Shown in pieces: positions 46,698 through 55,109 of a stretch of 64,000 nt of DNA; the stretch's first letter is position 1, and every line of letters begins with the position of its first letter. Source of the DNA: Azorhizobium sp965227945 (GTDB taxonomy: Bacteria; Pseudomonadota; Alphaproteobacteria; Rhizobiales; Xanthobacteraceae). A model generated the notes under the pieces. It made no database searches. It had not been told where the DNA came from and saw nothing but the letters and a program-made list of their open reading frames with translations. Location of the stretch: assembly GCA_965227945.1 (NCBI GenBank), contig CBDDGQ010000006.1, positions 124,001 to 188,000 on the forward strand. Reading direction: 5' to 3'. Both the position numbers and the translations under genes were made by a program.

Positions 46698-48371
46698 TCA
46701 GGCCGCACGCACCCGCGCGATGAAGGTGTCGACCTGGGCACGCAACCGCGCAGCCTGGGACGAAAGATCGGTCGCCGCATGGACGATGTCGCCGGAGACG
46801 CGGCCGGTGGCCGCCGCCGCGCTAGAGACACCGGCAATACTCGATGACACTTCCTGGGTACCCTGAGCCGCCTGACTGACGTTCTGGGCAATTTCTCCGG
46901 TCGCCGCGCCCTGTTGGTCGATGGAGGCAGCGATGGCGGAGGAAATCTCGTCGATCCGCTTGATGGTGTCGGAGATGCTCTCGATGGCCCGCACCACTTC
47001 GTTGGTGGCGCCTTGGACCGCGGCAATCTGCGAGGAGATTTCGTCGGTGGCCTTGGAGGTCTGCTCCGCCAAGGATTTGACCTCGGACGCCACCACCGCG
47101 AAGCCGCGCCCCGCTTCGCCCGCCCGCGCCGCCTCGATGGTCGCGTTCAGCGCCAGGAGGTTGGTCTGGGAGGCGATATCGGTGATCAGGCTCACCACCT
47201 GGCCGATGCGGGTGGCGCTGACGGACAGGCCGCGCGCCACATCGGCGGTGCGAACTGCCTGGTCGGTGGCTTCGCCGGCGATCTGCGCCGCAGTGGACAC
47301 CTGGGTGCCGATCTCGCGCACCGATGCGGCCAGTTCCTCGGCAGCGGACGCCGCCGTCTGAACGTTGCTGGTCGCCTGCTCAGCCGCAGCCGCCACCACA
47401 ACGGACTGCCGCGAGGTCTCGTCGGCTGAGGTGCTCATGGTTGCCGCATTGCGCTCCAGCAGAGCCACCGCATCGGCCACCGTGCGGACCACACCGGACA
47501 CCTCGGTGTCGAACTGATCCGCCAAGGCATGCATGGCGGCGCGCTTCTCGGAGGCCATGCGTCCGGCCTGCGCGCTCTGCTCGCCGCGCATCTGCTCGGC
47601 CTGGCGCAATTCGCCCAGCAACTGCTCGGTGGACTGCCACAGGTCGCCAATCTCGTCATTGGAGCGGCGCGGCTCCACCACCACGTCCAGCTTGCCCGAA
47701 GCCAGGCTGCGCAGCGTTTCCGAAGCCCGACGCAGCGGACGGCTCATCATCCGCGTGCCGATGAGCAGCGCGATGGTCACGCCGATGCCAAGGCCAAGGA
47801 TGGTCGCGCCCAGCAGCAGGAAGCGGGTCCGCGCTTGCATGGCAACCTGCTGTTCGCGCAAAGGCACGAGATCGGCGCGGATCTCGTTGGTGAACTTGTC
47901 CAGCGAGGCCTGGAGGGCGCGCCGATTGGCACGGTTGCCCTCATTGTTGCCCTGCGCATTGGCGGCGGACGGGCCCGCAGTCACCCCGAGGCGGGCGGTC
48001 TCGACACGGAACTCCTTGAACTTCACCAGGTCCTTCATGACCGCCGTCAGGTCTTCGATGTCGTCGGGCGGGGTCCGCTCCTTGAGCGACACGATCAGAT
48101 CGTCGATCAGCTGCAACTGCTTGAGCAGGCCGTCAGCAAACGGCTTGGCGGCCGCTGTGTCCGGGGCGCCATAGATGCCGCGCGATTCCATCACCACGGC
48201 GGTGACCGCGCCGTTGAGGCGCTCGGTCAGGAACGCCCGGTTGGCGGTCGCATCCAGCAAAGCGGACGATTCCGCTTCGACCTTCAGTCCATACAGCGCC
48301 ATGCCACACACGATGACGGTGGTACTGCCAAGGACTGCGACGATGCTGTAAATCTTGCCTGTGATTTTCAT
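46698..48371 (-). CDS. transmembrane methyl-accepting chemotaxis protein
   Basis: A 557-residue chemoreceptor. The first membrane segment is residues ~7-29 and the second ~183-206, enclosing a periplasmic ligand domain of about 150 residues, predicted helical (four-helix-bundle type, MCP_signal_4HB-like). HAMP follows (about 207-260), then the signalling helices with tip IASQTNLLALNATIEAARAG and GRGFAVVASEVKSLAEQTSK. ATG 48371 follows AGGGGAGACACC. It is 31 bases downstream of the FliL-like gene and about 220 bases upstream of cheA, so it may bridge the flagellar and che transcripts. No CheR-tethering pentapeptide is seen at the C-terminus. Confidence 0.93.
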   Translation of the reverse strand: MKITGKIYSIVAVLGSTTVIVCGMALYGLKVEAESSALLDATANRAFLTERLNGAVTAVVMESRGIYGAPDTAAAKPFADGLLKQLQLIDDLIVSLKERTPPDDIEDLTAVMKDLVKFKEFRVETARLGVTAGPSAANAQGNNEGNRANRRALQASLDKFTNEIRADLVPLREQQVAMQARTRFLLLGATILGLGIGVTIALLIGTRMMSRPLRRASETLRSLASGKLDVVVEPRRSNDEIGDLWQSTEQLLGELRQAEQMRGEQSAQAGRMASEKRAAMHALADQFDTEVSGVVRTVADAVALLERNAATMSTSADETSRQSVVVAAAAEQATSNVQTAASAAEELAASVREIGTQVSTAAQIAGEATDQAVRTADVARGLSVSATRIGQVVSLITDIASQTNLLALNATIEAARAGEAGRGFAVVASEVKSLAEQTSKATDEISSQIAAVQGATNEVVRAIESISDTIKRIDEISSAIAASIDQQGAATGEIAQNVSQAAQGTQEVSSSIAGVSSAAAATGRVSGDIVHAATDLSSQAARLRAQVDTFIARVRAA

Positions 48372-48402
48372 AGGTGTCTCCCCTATTCTTTTTATTCGTG
48401 GT

Positions 48403-48924
48403 TTAGTGCGTGGGTTTGGCTTCGCCGGCTTCAGCCTTGGCAGGCTTCCCCGGAGCGGAGGGACTGGGATTGGCGGAGCGAATGTCGTTCTTATCGACGT
48501 AATTGATGCCGTCGATCAGAACTTCTTGCACAACAGGCCCGTTCAGCCGCGCATTCACCTTATCCTTTATACGATCCGTCATATCTTTCAGATTGTATTT
48601 TGAAATCTTGCCCGCCTCGACGCGTCCATTGGTATAGATCTCGCCGAAGGCGTCGTTGACGACGAAGACCACCGGATCGACGGACAGCTTCTTGAGCGTT
48701 CCGGCATCGGCGGTGAACACCAGCTTGGCGATCACATAGCCCTTGATCTGTCCGTCGATGATCATCGGGACGGTGATGGTCGGCACGCGCTTGTATTCAA
48801 GCCCCGGAAGATAGGGATCTTCCGACTTGCCAAGATTCGCGCCGGCCGCCCAGTAAGCGGCGCCATAGCTGGACGCCAGCGTCACTGCGCACACCCACAC
48901 CCCGATGATCACCAGCTTCATCAT
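48403..48924 (-). CDS. FliL-like membrane-anchored protein of the flagellar cluster
   Basis: A 173-residue protein. One N-terminal membrane anchor (about 4-24), then a periplasmic domain with KRVPTITVPMIIDGQIKGYV, a helix containing LKDMTDRIKDKVNARL and the strand VVQEVLIDGINYVDK, followed by a Lys/Pro/Ala tail. The layout (anchor, beta sheet, terminal helix and strand) is that of FliL, which stabilises the stator around the motor, but sequence similarity is weak. ATG 48924 overlaps the stop of the FlgN-like gene. The receptor gene follows 31 bases later. Confidence in the family is moderate. Confidence 0.6.
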   Translation of the reverse strand: MMKLVIIGVWVCAVTLASSYGAAYWAAGANLGKSEDPYLPGLEYKRVPTITVPMIIDGQIKGYVIAKLVFTADAGTLKKLSVDPVVFVVNDAFGEIYTNGRVEAGKISKYNLKDMTDRIKDKVNARLNGPVVQEVLIDGINYVDKNDIRSANPSPSAPGKPAKAEAGEAKPTH

Positions 48925-49379
48925 GCCTCGCGCCCTCCCAGGAGCGCGGTGGTGTAGGTGCCGTCGGATTCGGCGGCGCGCAGCGCGCCATTGAGGATCG
49001 TGCTGATCTCGCGCGCCGCATCCAGGTGCATGGCCAGCACTTCACAATTGCGCTGCAGCTTGCGGCGCAGACCCGTGACGCGGTCCTGCAAATCGGGATC
49101 GGGACGCTCCGGCAGGACGCGTACCGCGCGGCTGAGCTCCAGCAGGCTGCGGCTCTTGCGGCGGTTCATTTCCTGAAGATCGATGGGCAGACGCGCCTCA
49201 AGAGCCGCGGTTTCCTGATCGATCACGCTCTCCAGCCGATCCAGCGAGCTGATGAGGCTGGCCAGTTCCGGCGCGCGCGTGTCGGCCAGGACGGCCGCCG
49301 GGGCGTCAGCCTCGGCCCAGGTCAGTTGGGCGGCGATGGAAAAGCCCAGGCTGTCGCCGGTCAATGACGTGTCGCTCAT
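48921..49379 (-). CDS. FlgN-like flagellar export chaperone candidate
   Basis: A 152-residue helical protein. LISSLDRLESVIDQETAALE, then IDLQEMNRRKSRSLLELSRA and LRRKLQRNCEVLAMHLDAAR match the pattern of short alphaproteobacterial FlgN-like proteins found beside the FlgJ-like gene. FlgN binds the hook-junction proteins FlgK and FlgL before export, and both are encoded in this cluster. It begins 10 bases after the end of the FlgJ-like gene and overlaps the FliL-like gene. The assignment rests mainly on pattern and position. Confidence 0.6.
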   Translation of the reverse strand: MSDTSLTGDSLGFSIAAQLTWAEADAPAAVLADTRAPELASLISSLDRLESVIDQETAALEARLPIDLQEMNRRKSRSLLELSRAVRVLPERPDPDLQDRVTGLRRKLQRNCEVLAMHLDAAREISTILNGALRAAESDGTYTTALLGGREA

Positions 49380-49389
49380 GCTCTAATCC

Positions 49390-50010
49390 TCAAATGCCGA
49401 TATCGGCCGCAGAAGGGTCGGACGTGTGGGGATGCATCGCGGCGCTGGTGTCAGCCGACGTGGCCGGCACCGCCGCGGCAATCTGTGTGGCAACCGCACC
49501 CGTGGCGCCCGTCGCCGCATCGGCGCCGGAGACTTCGGTGTGTTTCGGAGCGATCTTGGCGGCGATGCCGATGCCGCCGGCCTGGGCGACCTGATCGCCG
49601 AGCTTCTGCGCCAGCATGCTGCGCCAGATGCCGCCGGCATTGCCCGAGCCGTAGACGGCGGAATTGGCGGGCAACATGCTCTCCACGAAGGTGGACAGCA
49701 CCATGGCTTCGAATTTCCGGTAGGGGCTATCCTTGGCCGCCGCCGCGGCGGCCGCGTCGGCATCCAGCGTGCGGACGGGCGCACCCTGCTGCCCAAGGGC
49801 CGTCATGTTGCGCAGGCCCACCGGCGTCGATGAGGTGTAGGCGAGGCCCGCCTGATAGCCCGCATGAATGCCGGACACCATCGTGTCGAAGGCGCCGCTC
49901 GCGGCGCCGGCGCTCAACTTCTGGAGATTCGCCGCGACCGTCTGTGCCTTCCGCGGATCCGCGGCCTGCATGACGTCGAGAACGATATCCGAGGGAGGTT
50001 GGATGCCCAT
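49390..50010 (-). CDS. rod-binding protein, FlgJ N-terminal type (CheL-like)
   Basis: A 206-residue protein. The core (KFEAMVLSTFVESMLPANSA, then GGIWRSMLAQKLGDQVAQAG) is the rod-binding domain of FlgJ that caps rod assembly. There is no muramidase domain, as in most alphaproteobacteria, where the protein is often named CheL. The tail is Ala/Thr-rich and low in complexity. ATG 50010 was chosen because it gives the normal family length; its ribosome site is weak and the upstream in-frame sequence is not protein-like. Confidence 0.8.
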   Translation of the reverse strand: MGIQPPSDIVLDVMQAADPRKAQTVAANLQKLSAGAASGAFDTMVSGIHAGYQAGLAYTSSTPVGLRNMTALGQQGAPVRTLDADAAAAAAAKDSPYRKFEAMVLSTFVESMLPANSAVYGSGNAGGIWRSMLAQKLGDQVAQAGGIGIAAKIAPKHTEVSGADAATGATGAVATQIAAAVPATSADTSAAMHPHTSDPSAADIGI

Positions 50011-50066
50011 TTGTCCGCATTCGTCGAGAGTGAGTATTCGGCGAGGGACACATTGCGCGGCTTGGC

Positions 50067-50498
50067 TTATGTGAGGCTTGCATCCGCCGAAGCGGTACCG
50101 TTTGCTGCCGTTTCGGTTGCAAGTCTGGACGCCACACCTTCCAGGATCGCGGCAACCATCTGCTTTTCCACGTGCTGATCGTGCAGGCGGGAGACGTCCT
50201 CGGCCATGTGCTCGGCGCGCTTGAGTCTGAGCGCCTCTTCCCGCACCAGCACCACCTGGCGCGCCTCGTCGGCCGCCAAACGCTCGAGCTCGCCGCCAAT
50301 CGCCTTCAACCGCTTGGCCACCATCTCCACCAGAAGCGGGCCGAAGGTGTCGCCATTCAGGGTGGTGATGAGCTCTTCCTGGGTGCGTTCCATCTCCGCG
50401 CGGGCGCGGGCGATCTGGGTCAGCCGGAATTCCGCCTGCCGGTGCATCTGCTCCTGCACGGCAACGATGCGGCTGGCTTTGCGCAAGCGCTGCTTCAT
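50067..50498 (-). CDS. FliJ-like coiled-coil flagellar protein
   Basis: A 143-residue, strongly helical, Arg/Glu-rich protein (QLRLTQIARARAEMERTQEE-like heptads between residues ~15 and 110). This is the form of FliJ, the export chaperone that links the FliI ATPase to FlhA. The start lies three bases after the stop of fliR, within the export gene block, which supports a role in export. Sequence identity in this family is always low, so FliJ is likely but unproven. Confidence 0.6.
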   Translation of the reverse strand: MKQRLRKASRIVAVQEQMHRQAEFRLTQIARARAEMERTQEELITTLNGDTFGPLLVEMVAKRLKAIGGELERLAADEARQVVLVREEALRLKRAEHMAEDVSRLHDQHVEKQMVAAILEGVASRLATETAANGTASADASLT

Positions 50499-50501
50499 GG
50501 C

Positions 50502-51251
50502 TCAGCCGCTCTTCAGGAAGGTGCTGAAGGCCAGCACAAAGCCGGTGAGAAACTGATCCGATATGGAATAAAGCAGGAGCAGCCCGCCGGCGGTGATGAA
50601 TGGGGTCGCAATGAAGAACACCGGGATCTGCGGCGTCAGCTTGTTGATGAGGCCCACCGCGAAATTGATCACCAGCGAATAGACCAGGAAGGGACTGCAC
50701 AGCCGCAGGGACAGCATGAGGGCCGCCGTCATCTGGTCGGCCATCTGCATCAGCGCCCCGCGCCCGCCGAAGCCCAGCCCCAGGGGAATCTGGCGGTAGG
50801 AGGCGATCAGCCCGCGCAGCAGCTCATAATGCTGGTCGGAGATGAACATCATGGTGGTGGCGGTGAGCGCCAGCAAGGTGGCGATGGGCGGCAAGGATTC
50901 GTCATCCTCCGGCGGCCCCAGCACCGAGGCCAGACCGATGAACTGCGCGCTGGCCACCAGCATGGTCTGCAGCGCCAGAAAGAACAGCCGGGCCAGCAAC
51001 CCGATGATGCCCCCGGTGATCAGCTCGCTGGGGATGGCCAGGGCCAGTGTCGCGGTGGACGCGCCCTCGATGAAGGCGGTGGTGTCGGCGAGCAGCAGCG
51101 GCAGCAGCGCCAGCGACAAGGCGACCCCCACGAACAGCCGCACCCGCACCGGCAGCCGGTGGCCGGAGATCCCCGGCATCAGCATCACGCAGCCGCCAAT
51201 CCGGCAGAAGACCAGGAAGGCACTGAGCACGCTGACGTTGAGCGCCGTCAC
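50502..51251 (-). CDS. fliR: flagellar type III export membrane protein FliR
   Basis: A 249-residue integral membrane protein of the export gate, with about six hydrophobic segments. VFCRIGGCVMLMPGISGHRL, PSELITGGIIGLLARLFFLAL and the C-terminal ATPFITAGGLLLLYSISDQF are typical. Start GTG 51251 overlaps the flhA stop (GTGA), coupling the two. With FliP, FliQ and FlhB it forms the export channel; FliP and FlhB are not in the window. Confidence 0.94.
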   Translation of the reverse strand: MTALNVSVLSAFLVFCRIGGCVMLMPGISGHRLPVRVRLFVGVALSLALLPLLLADTTAFIEGASTATLALAIPSELITGGIIGLLARLFFLALQTMLVASAQFIGLASVLGPPEDDESLPPIATLLALTATTMMFISDQHYELLRGLIASYRQIPLGLGFGGRGALMQMADQMTAALMLSLRLCSPFLVYSLVINFAVGLINKLTPQIPVFFIATPFITAGGLLLLYSISDQFLTGFVLAFSTFLKSG

Positions 51252-53332
51252 GAAATGGTCCCGAGCGAGGTGATCTTGACCCCGCGCGCGATTTCCACGT
51301 GGGAGAGCACCGGCAGCGAGGGGAACATCCGCTCGATGATCATGCGCACATACGGTCGCGCGTCCGGGGCGCTGACCAGCACGAAGGGCTGGCCTTCGCG
51401 CATGTGTTCGCGCACCACCGCGGAGGCATCGGTGCCGAACTGTTCCACCAGCCGCGGATCGATGTCGAACTCCACCACTTCGCCCTTGGCATCGCGCTTC
51501 AGACTCTGGTGGAAGGTCAGGTCCCATTTGCTGCCGAGGCGCAGCACCCGCAGCACACCGCCATCCGCCAGGTCGCCGCAGATCTGCTGGGCCATGCGCA
51601 TGCGCACATGCTCGGCGACCTGCTCGGAGCGGCGGGCATGGGGGACGATCTCGGCGATGGCTTCCAGGATGAGATGCAGATTGCGGATCGACACCCGTTC
51701 CGCCAGCAGCAGCTTCAACACCGCCTGCAGGCCGGAGAAGGAAATCTGCGACGGGCACATGTCGTCGATCAGGCGCTTGTATTCGGGATCGAGGCGCTCC
51801 AGCAGCGAGCGCATGTCCTTGTAGGACAGGAGCTGCGGCAGGTTGTTGGCGATCACCTCGCTCAGATGGGTGAGGATGACGGTGGCATTGTCCACCGGCG
51901 CAAAGCCTTCCCGCCGCACCTCCGAGGCATAGGCTTCCGAGATCCACATGGCCTTCATGCCGAAGGCCGGCTCGCGCACCTCGTCGCCGGGCACGTCGGG
52001 CTTGGCGCCGTCGCCGACCACCACCAGCAGTTCGGCGATGCGCATCTCCTGCGCGGCGACGATCGTGCCGTGGATCTTGATCTGGTAGTGCTTGGGCTCC
52101 ACCGTCAGGCTCTCGGTCAGCCGGATGTCGGGGACGACGAAGCCGTAGCGCTGGGCGAACTTGCGGCGCATCTTGGCGATGCGGTGGCCCAGCTCCGCCT
52201 GATTGCGCAGCACCTGACCGGCCAATTGCTTGTCCACGCACAACTCGATCTCGGCGGTCTTGAGCTGCTCCTTGACCGAATCCTTGACCTCCTGCGCCGC
52301 CTGTTCGGCGACCACCTTTTCTTGCTCTGCCTTTTCCGCCCGCTCCTTGGCCAGCTGCTTGGGAATGGCATAGCCGACAAAGGCCATCACCCCGCCCAGA
52401 GCGGCGAACGGTAGCATGGGCAGACCGGGGACGATGGCGAGGGCGAACAGCATTCCGGACGACACGAACAGCGCCCGCGGATAGGCGCCGAGCTGGTTAA
52501 GCACCGCCTTTTCCGCCGACCCCTTGGTGCCGCCCTTCGACACCAGCAGACCGGCCGCCAGGGACACGATGAGCGCCGGGATCTGCGAGACCAGACCGTC
52601 ACCCACCGACAGGCGGGTGTAGACGTCCGCCGCATCGCCGATGGGCATGCCATGGCGGGTGACGCCGATGATAATGCCGCCGAAAATGTTGACGGCGATG
52701 GTGATCAAGCTCGCCACCGCCTCGCCGCGCACGAACTTGGAGGCGCCGTCCATGGAGCCGAAGAAGGAGCTTTCCTCCTCCAGCTCGGAGCGCCGCAACT
52801 GGGCCTGCTTGTCGTCGATCAGGCCGGCATTGAGATCGGCATCGATGGCCATCTGCTTGCCGGGAATGGCGTCGAGGGTGAAGCGGGCGCCCACTTCCGC
52901 GATACGGGTGGCGCCCTTGGTGATGACCAGGAAGTTCACCGTCACCAGGATCAGGAACACCACGATGCCGATGACGAAGTCGCCGCCCATCACCAGCTTG
53001 GAGAAGCCGGCGATGATGGCGCCGGCCGCATGCACGCCGTCGGAGCCGTGCGCCAGAATGAGGCGCGTGCTGGCCACCCCCAGCGCGAGGCGCAGCATGG
53101 TGGCGATCAGCAGAATGGTGGGGAAGGAGGAGAATTCCAGCGGCTTGGCGATCCACAGCGAGACCATGAGGATCAGCACCGACAGCGCGATGGACAGCGC
53201 CAGGCCGACGTCGATCAGGATCGGTGGGATCGGCAGAAACAGGACCGACAAGATGCCCACGACGCCGATGGCAAAGCCAATCTCGCGGCGTGAATTCTTG
53301 TCTCCGGCTCCGCTCAGGGAAAGATCAGTCAT
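51248..53332 (-). CDS. flhA: flagellar type III export protein FlhA
   Basis: A 694-residue export gate component. Eight membrane segments lie in residues ~1-330, including the FHIPEP-region equivalent with RFTLDAIPGKQMAIDADLNAG. The cytosolic domain (about 345-694) docks chaperone-cargo complexes. ATG 53332 follows GAGGTGACACGAC. Its stop overlaps the fliR start. It uses the proton motive force to drive export of rod, hook and filament proteins. Confidence 0.96.
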   Translation of the reverse strand: MTDLSLSGAGDKNSRREIGFAIGVVGILSVLFLPIPPILIDVGLALSIALSVLILMVSLWIAKPLEFSSFPTILLIATMLRLALGVASTRLILAHGSDGVHAAGAIIAGFSKLVMGGDFVIGIVVFLILVTVNFLVITKGATRIAEVGARFTLDAIPGKQMAIDADLNAGLIDDKQAQLRRSELEEESSFFGSMDGASKFVRGEAVASLITIAVNIFGGIIIGVTRHGMPIGDAADVYTRLSVGDGLVSQIPALIVSLAAGLLVSKGGTKGSAEKAVLNQLGAYPRALFVSSGMLFALAIVPGLPMLPFAALGGVMAFVGYAIPKQLAKERAEKAEQEKVVAEQAAQEVKDSVKEQLKTAEIELCVDKQLAGQVLRNQAELGHRIAKMRRKFAQRYGFVVPDIRLTESLTVEPKHYQIKIHGTIVAAQEMRIAELLVVVGDGAKPDVPGDEVREPAFGMKAMWISEAYASEVRREGFAPVDNATVILTHLSEVIANNLPQLLSYKDMRSLLERLDPEYKRLIDDMCPSQISFSGLQAVLKLLLAERVSIRNLHLILEAIAEIVPHARRSEQVAEHVRMRMAQQICGDLADGGVLRVLRLGSKWDLTFHQSLKRDAKGEVVEFDIDPRLVEQFGTDASAVVREHMREGQPFVLVSAPDARPYVRMIIERMFPSLPVLSHVEIARGVKITSLGTIS

Positions 53333-53584
53333 GTCGTGTCACCTCGGGGCTGCGCGGGCTGAGCCGTGCCGCGCCCCTTGTCTCTGCTCGCGACGTCCTC
53401 ATGACGCCTCAGATCGCAACCAGTGGCCGCCCGAACCGGCGGTCGACGGGGCCGATGGGCCATGGCCCTCGGCTGCATTTGCGAGTGCCGGCGGCATGCG
53501 CCGGCGCCTTGGAGAGATCACCACACCCGGCAGTGCCGGGGCTGGCCTGGCGCCGGTGGGTCCGGCGCACGCGTCCGTGCCGCG

Positions 53585-53851
53585 CTAGAAGCTGGTGCCG
53601 ATGCGGCCGTAGATTTCTTCGGTGAAGGTCATGATCTGGGCGCCCATGAAGGAGCCCGTGAGCGCACAGACCACCAGAACCGCCACGATCTTCGGGACGA
53701 AGGTCAGCGTGGTTTCCTGGATCTGCGTCAGCGCCTGCAGCAAAGCGATGACGATGCCCACCAGCATGGCCGCGGCCACCGAGGGACCGGCCGCGATCAG
53801 AATGGTCCAGATGGCACTGCGGACCACATCCAGTGCATCCGCCTCGTTCAT
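53585..53851 (-). CDS. fliQ: flagellar type III export protein FliQ
   Basis: An 88-residue protein with two membrane helices; GIVIALLQALTQIQETTLTF is the family signature. It is a gate subunit with FliP and FliR. The start overlaps the flgD stop by four bases. The 252 bases before flhA carry no gene. Confidence 0.93.
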   Translation of the reverse strand: MNEADALDVVRSAIWTILIAAGPSVAAAMLVGIVIALLQALTQIQETTLTFVPKIVAVLVVCALTGSFMGAQIMTFTEEIYGRIGTSF

Positions 53852-54267
53852 GCGGAGATCTTCACGCCGGAATCGAGAGTGATGGTGGTGCCATCGGCCA
53901 GGGTGGCCACCGGCGAACCGCTGCTGACGATGCTCACCGAGGAGACGACGCCGCTGACGGTGCCGTCGGCGCTGGTCACGGTGCGGCCGATGGCGCTGTC
54001 GGCGGTCTGCAGCGCCGAGGCGGTGAGCAGCGAATCCAACTTGGTGTTGGTGTTGGTCTGCTGCTCGACCTGCGAGAAGGCGGCGAGCTGCGACAGATAC
54101 TGCGTGGAATCCATCGGCGAGGTCGGATCCTGGTTCTTCAGCTGCGCGACCAGCAGCTGCAAGAACTGGTTGTAATCCACCGAGTTCGCCGAGGCCGTGG
54201 CCGTGTTGGTGCTGGTGGCGGTCTTGGTGGTGCTCGTCGACGATGAAACGCCCGATACATCCGTCAT
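53848..54267 (-). CDS. flgD: flagellar hook-cap protein FlgD (short form)
   Basis: A 139-residue hook scaffolding protein. After a Ser/Thr-rich leader, the conserved NQFLQLLVAQLKNQDPTSPM and YLSQLAAFSQVEQQ segments are clear, then a short beta domain. It is shorter than the enteric protein (about 230) because the central Fn3/tudor-like part is reduced, as in many alphaproteobacteria. It caps the growing hook and is replaced by FlgK. Confidence 0.93.
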   Translation of the reverse strand: MTDVSGVSSSTSTTKTATSTNTATASANSVDYNQFLQLLVAQLKNQDPTSPMDSTQYLSQLAAFSQVEQQTNTNTKLDSLLTASALQTADSAIGRTVTSADGTVSGVVSSVSIVSSGSPVATLADGTTITLDSGVKISA

Positions 54268-54330
54268 GTCAGGTCCTCCTGGCAGCTTTGTGCCCGGCGA
54301 AGATTGCGCGAGGCCGACTCCCCGCGCAGG

Positions 54331-54747
54331 TCAGGCTGCCTTGATGGGGGCAGCAGCGGCATCGAGGATGCCGGCTTCCACAGGGAACAGGCCGCGCAGG
54401 GTGCGCAGGGCCTCGAACGTGCGGTTCGCGATCACCTGCTGGGCAACGGCGTCCAGGCCCTTGAGCACGGTGTCGTTCTTGAAGGTCTGCACCAGGGCCG
54501 CGAACTGGCGGTGGAACAGGTGGCGCGCCGCCTCGGCATTGCGCGGGTCGATGAGGATCGCCTGAATGACGAAATAGAGCTGGCGCAGCGGCGTCGTGGT
54601 GTCTTCCACCTGCAGCACATGCCCCTCCAGCAGGAAGGTGGCATCATTCAGCAGTTCCAGCGTCACCTTGCGATCGACGCGCAGCACGGCGCCGTTGATG
54701 AAGATGCGCTCGCCCGGGCGCAGCGTCAGCTGCATGGATTTGCTCAT
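54331..54747 (-). CDS. flbT: flagellin translation regulator FlbT
   Basis: A 138-residue RNA-binding regulator. MSKSMQLTLRPGERIFINGA, then DATFLLEGHVLQVEDT and TPLRQLYFVIQAILIDP are characteristic. In Caulobacter, FlbT binds flagellin mRNA leaders and couples flagellin synthesis to hook completion. ATG 54747 overlaps the flaF stop by four bases; the frame stays open upstream only as the flaF shadow. Confidence 0.93.
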   Translation of the reverse strand: MSKSMQLTLRPGERIFINGAVLRVDRKVTLELLNDATFLLEGHVLQVEDTTTPLRQLYFVIQAILIDPRNAEAARHLFHRQFAALVQTFKNDTVLKGLDAVAQQVIANRTFEALRTLRGLFPVEAGILDAAAAPIKAA

Positions 54748-55091
54748 TGCAGGCCATCCCTGATGCTGCGGTTGACAGCGATGAGGCCGGCGAAATTGTC
54801 CGAGCGCTCGTTGATGATGTGATCCGTCTCCTTGATGACCCACAGGCCGATGGAGATCAGATCGGCGCGCAGATTGGTCGCCAGCTCGTTGGTGGGCTCG
54901 GTCAGGTCGCGGATCAAAATGCCCCACAGCCGCTGCAGAAACATCGCGGCATCGCGGCTTTCGATGGAGGTGGGGCCAGCGATCTCGGCGGCCACCAGCA
55001 GCTCGATCGCCCGGTCGAAGGCATCCCGCTCACGGCCACGGGCTTCCGTGGTCGAATCTTCCATAATTTCCGCGTAAGAGAATTTATACAT
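54744..55091 (-). CDS. flaF: flagellin regulator FlaF
   Basis: A 115-residue helical protein; ATEARGRERDAFDRAIELLV-like N-terminal helix and the LWGILIRDLTEPTNELATNL and IGLWVIKETD segments are typical of FlaF. With FlbT it controls flagellin production and secretion in alphaproteobacteria. It overlaps flbT by four bases and lies 18 bases downstream of flgL. Confidence 0.92.
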   Translation of the reverse strand: MYKFSYAEIMEDSTTEARGRERDAFDRAIELLVAAEIAGPTSIESRDAAMFLQRLWGILIRDLTEPTNELATNLRADLISIGLWVIKETDHIINERSDNFAGLIAVNRSIRDGLQ

Positions 55092-55109
55092 CGCGGCGTT
55101 CCCCTATGA

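Noticed and set aside
43724..46723. A 999-codon open frame on the plus strand opposite cheA
   Set aside because: It mirrors the codon structure of cheA, its translation is His/Gln/Gly-rich without any family, and cheA is certain on the other strand.
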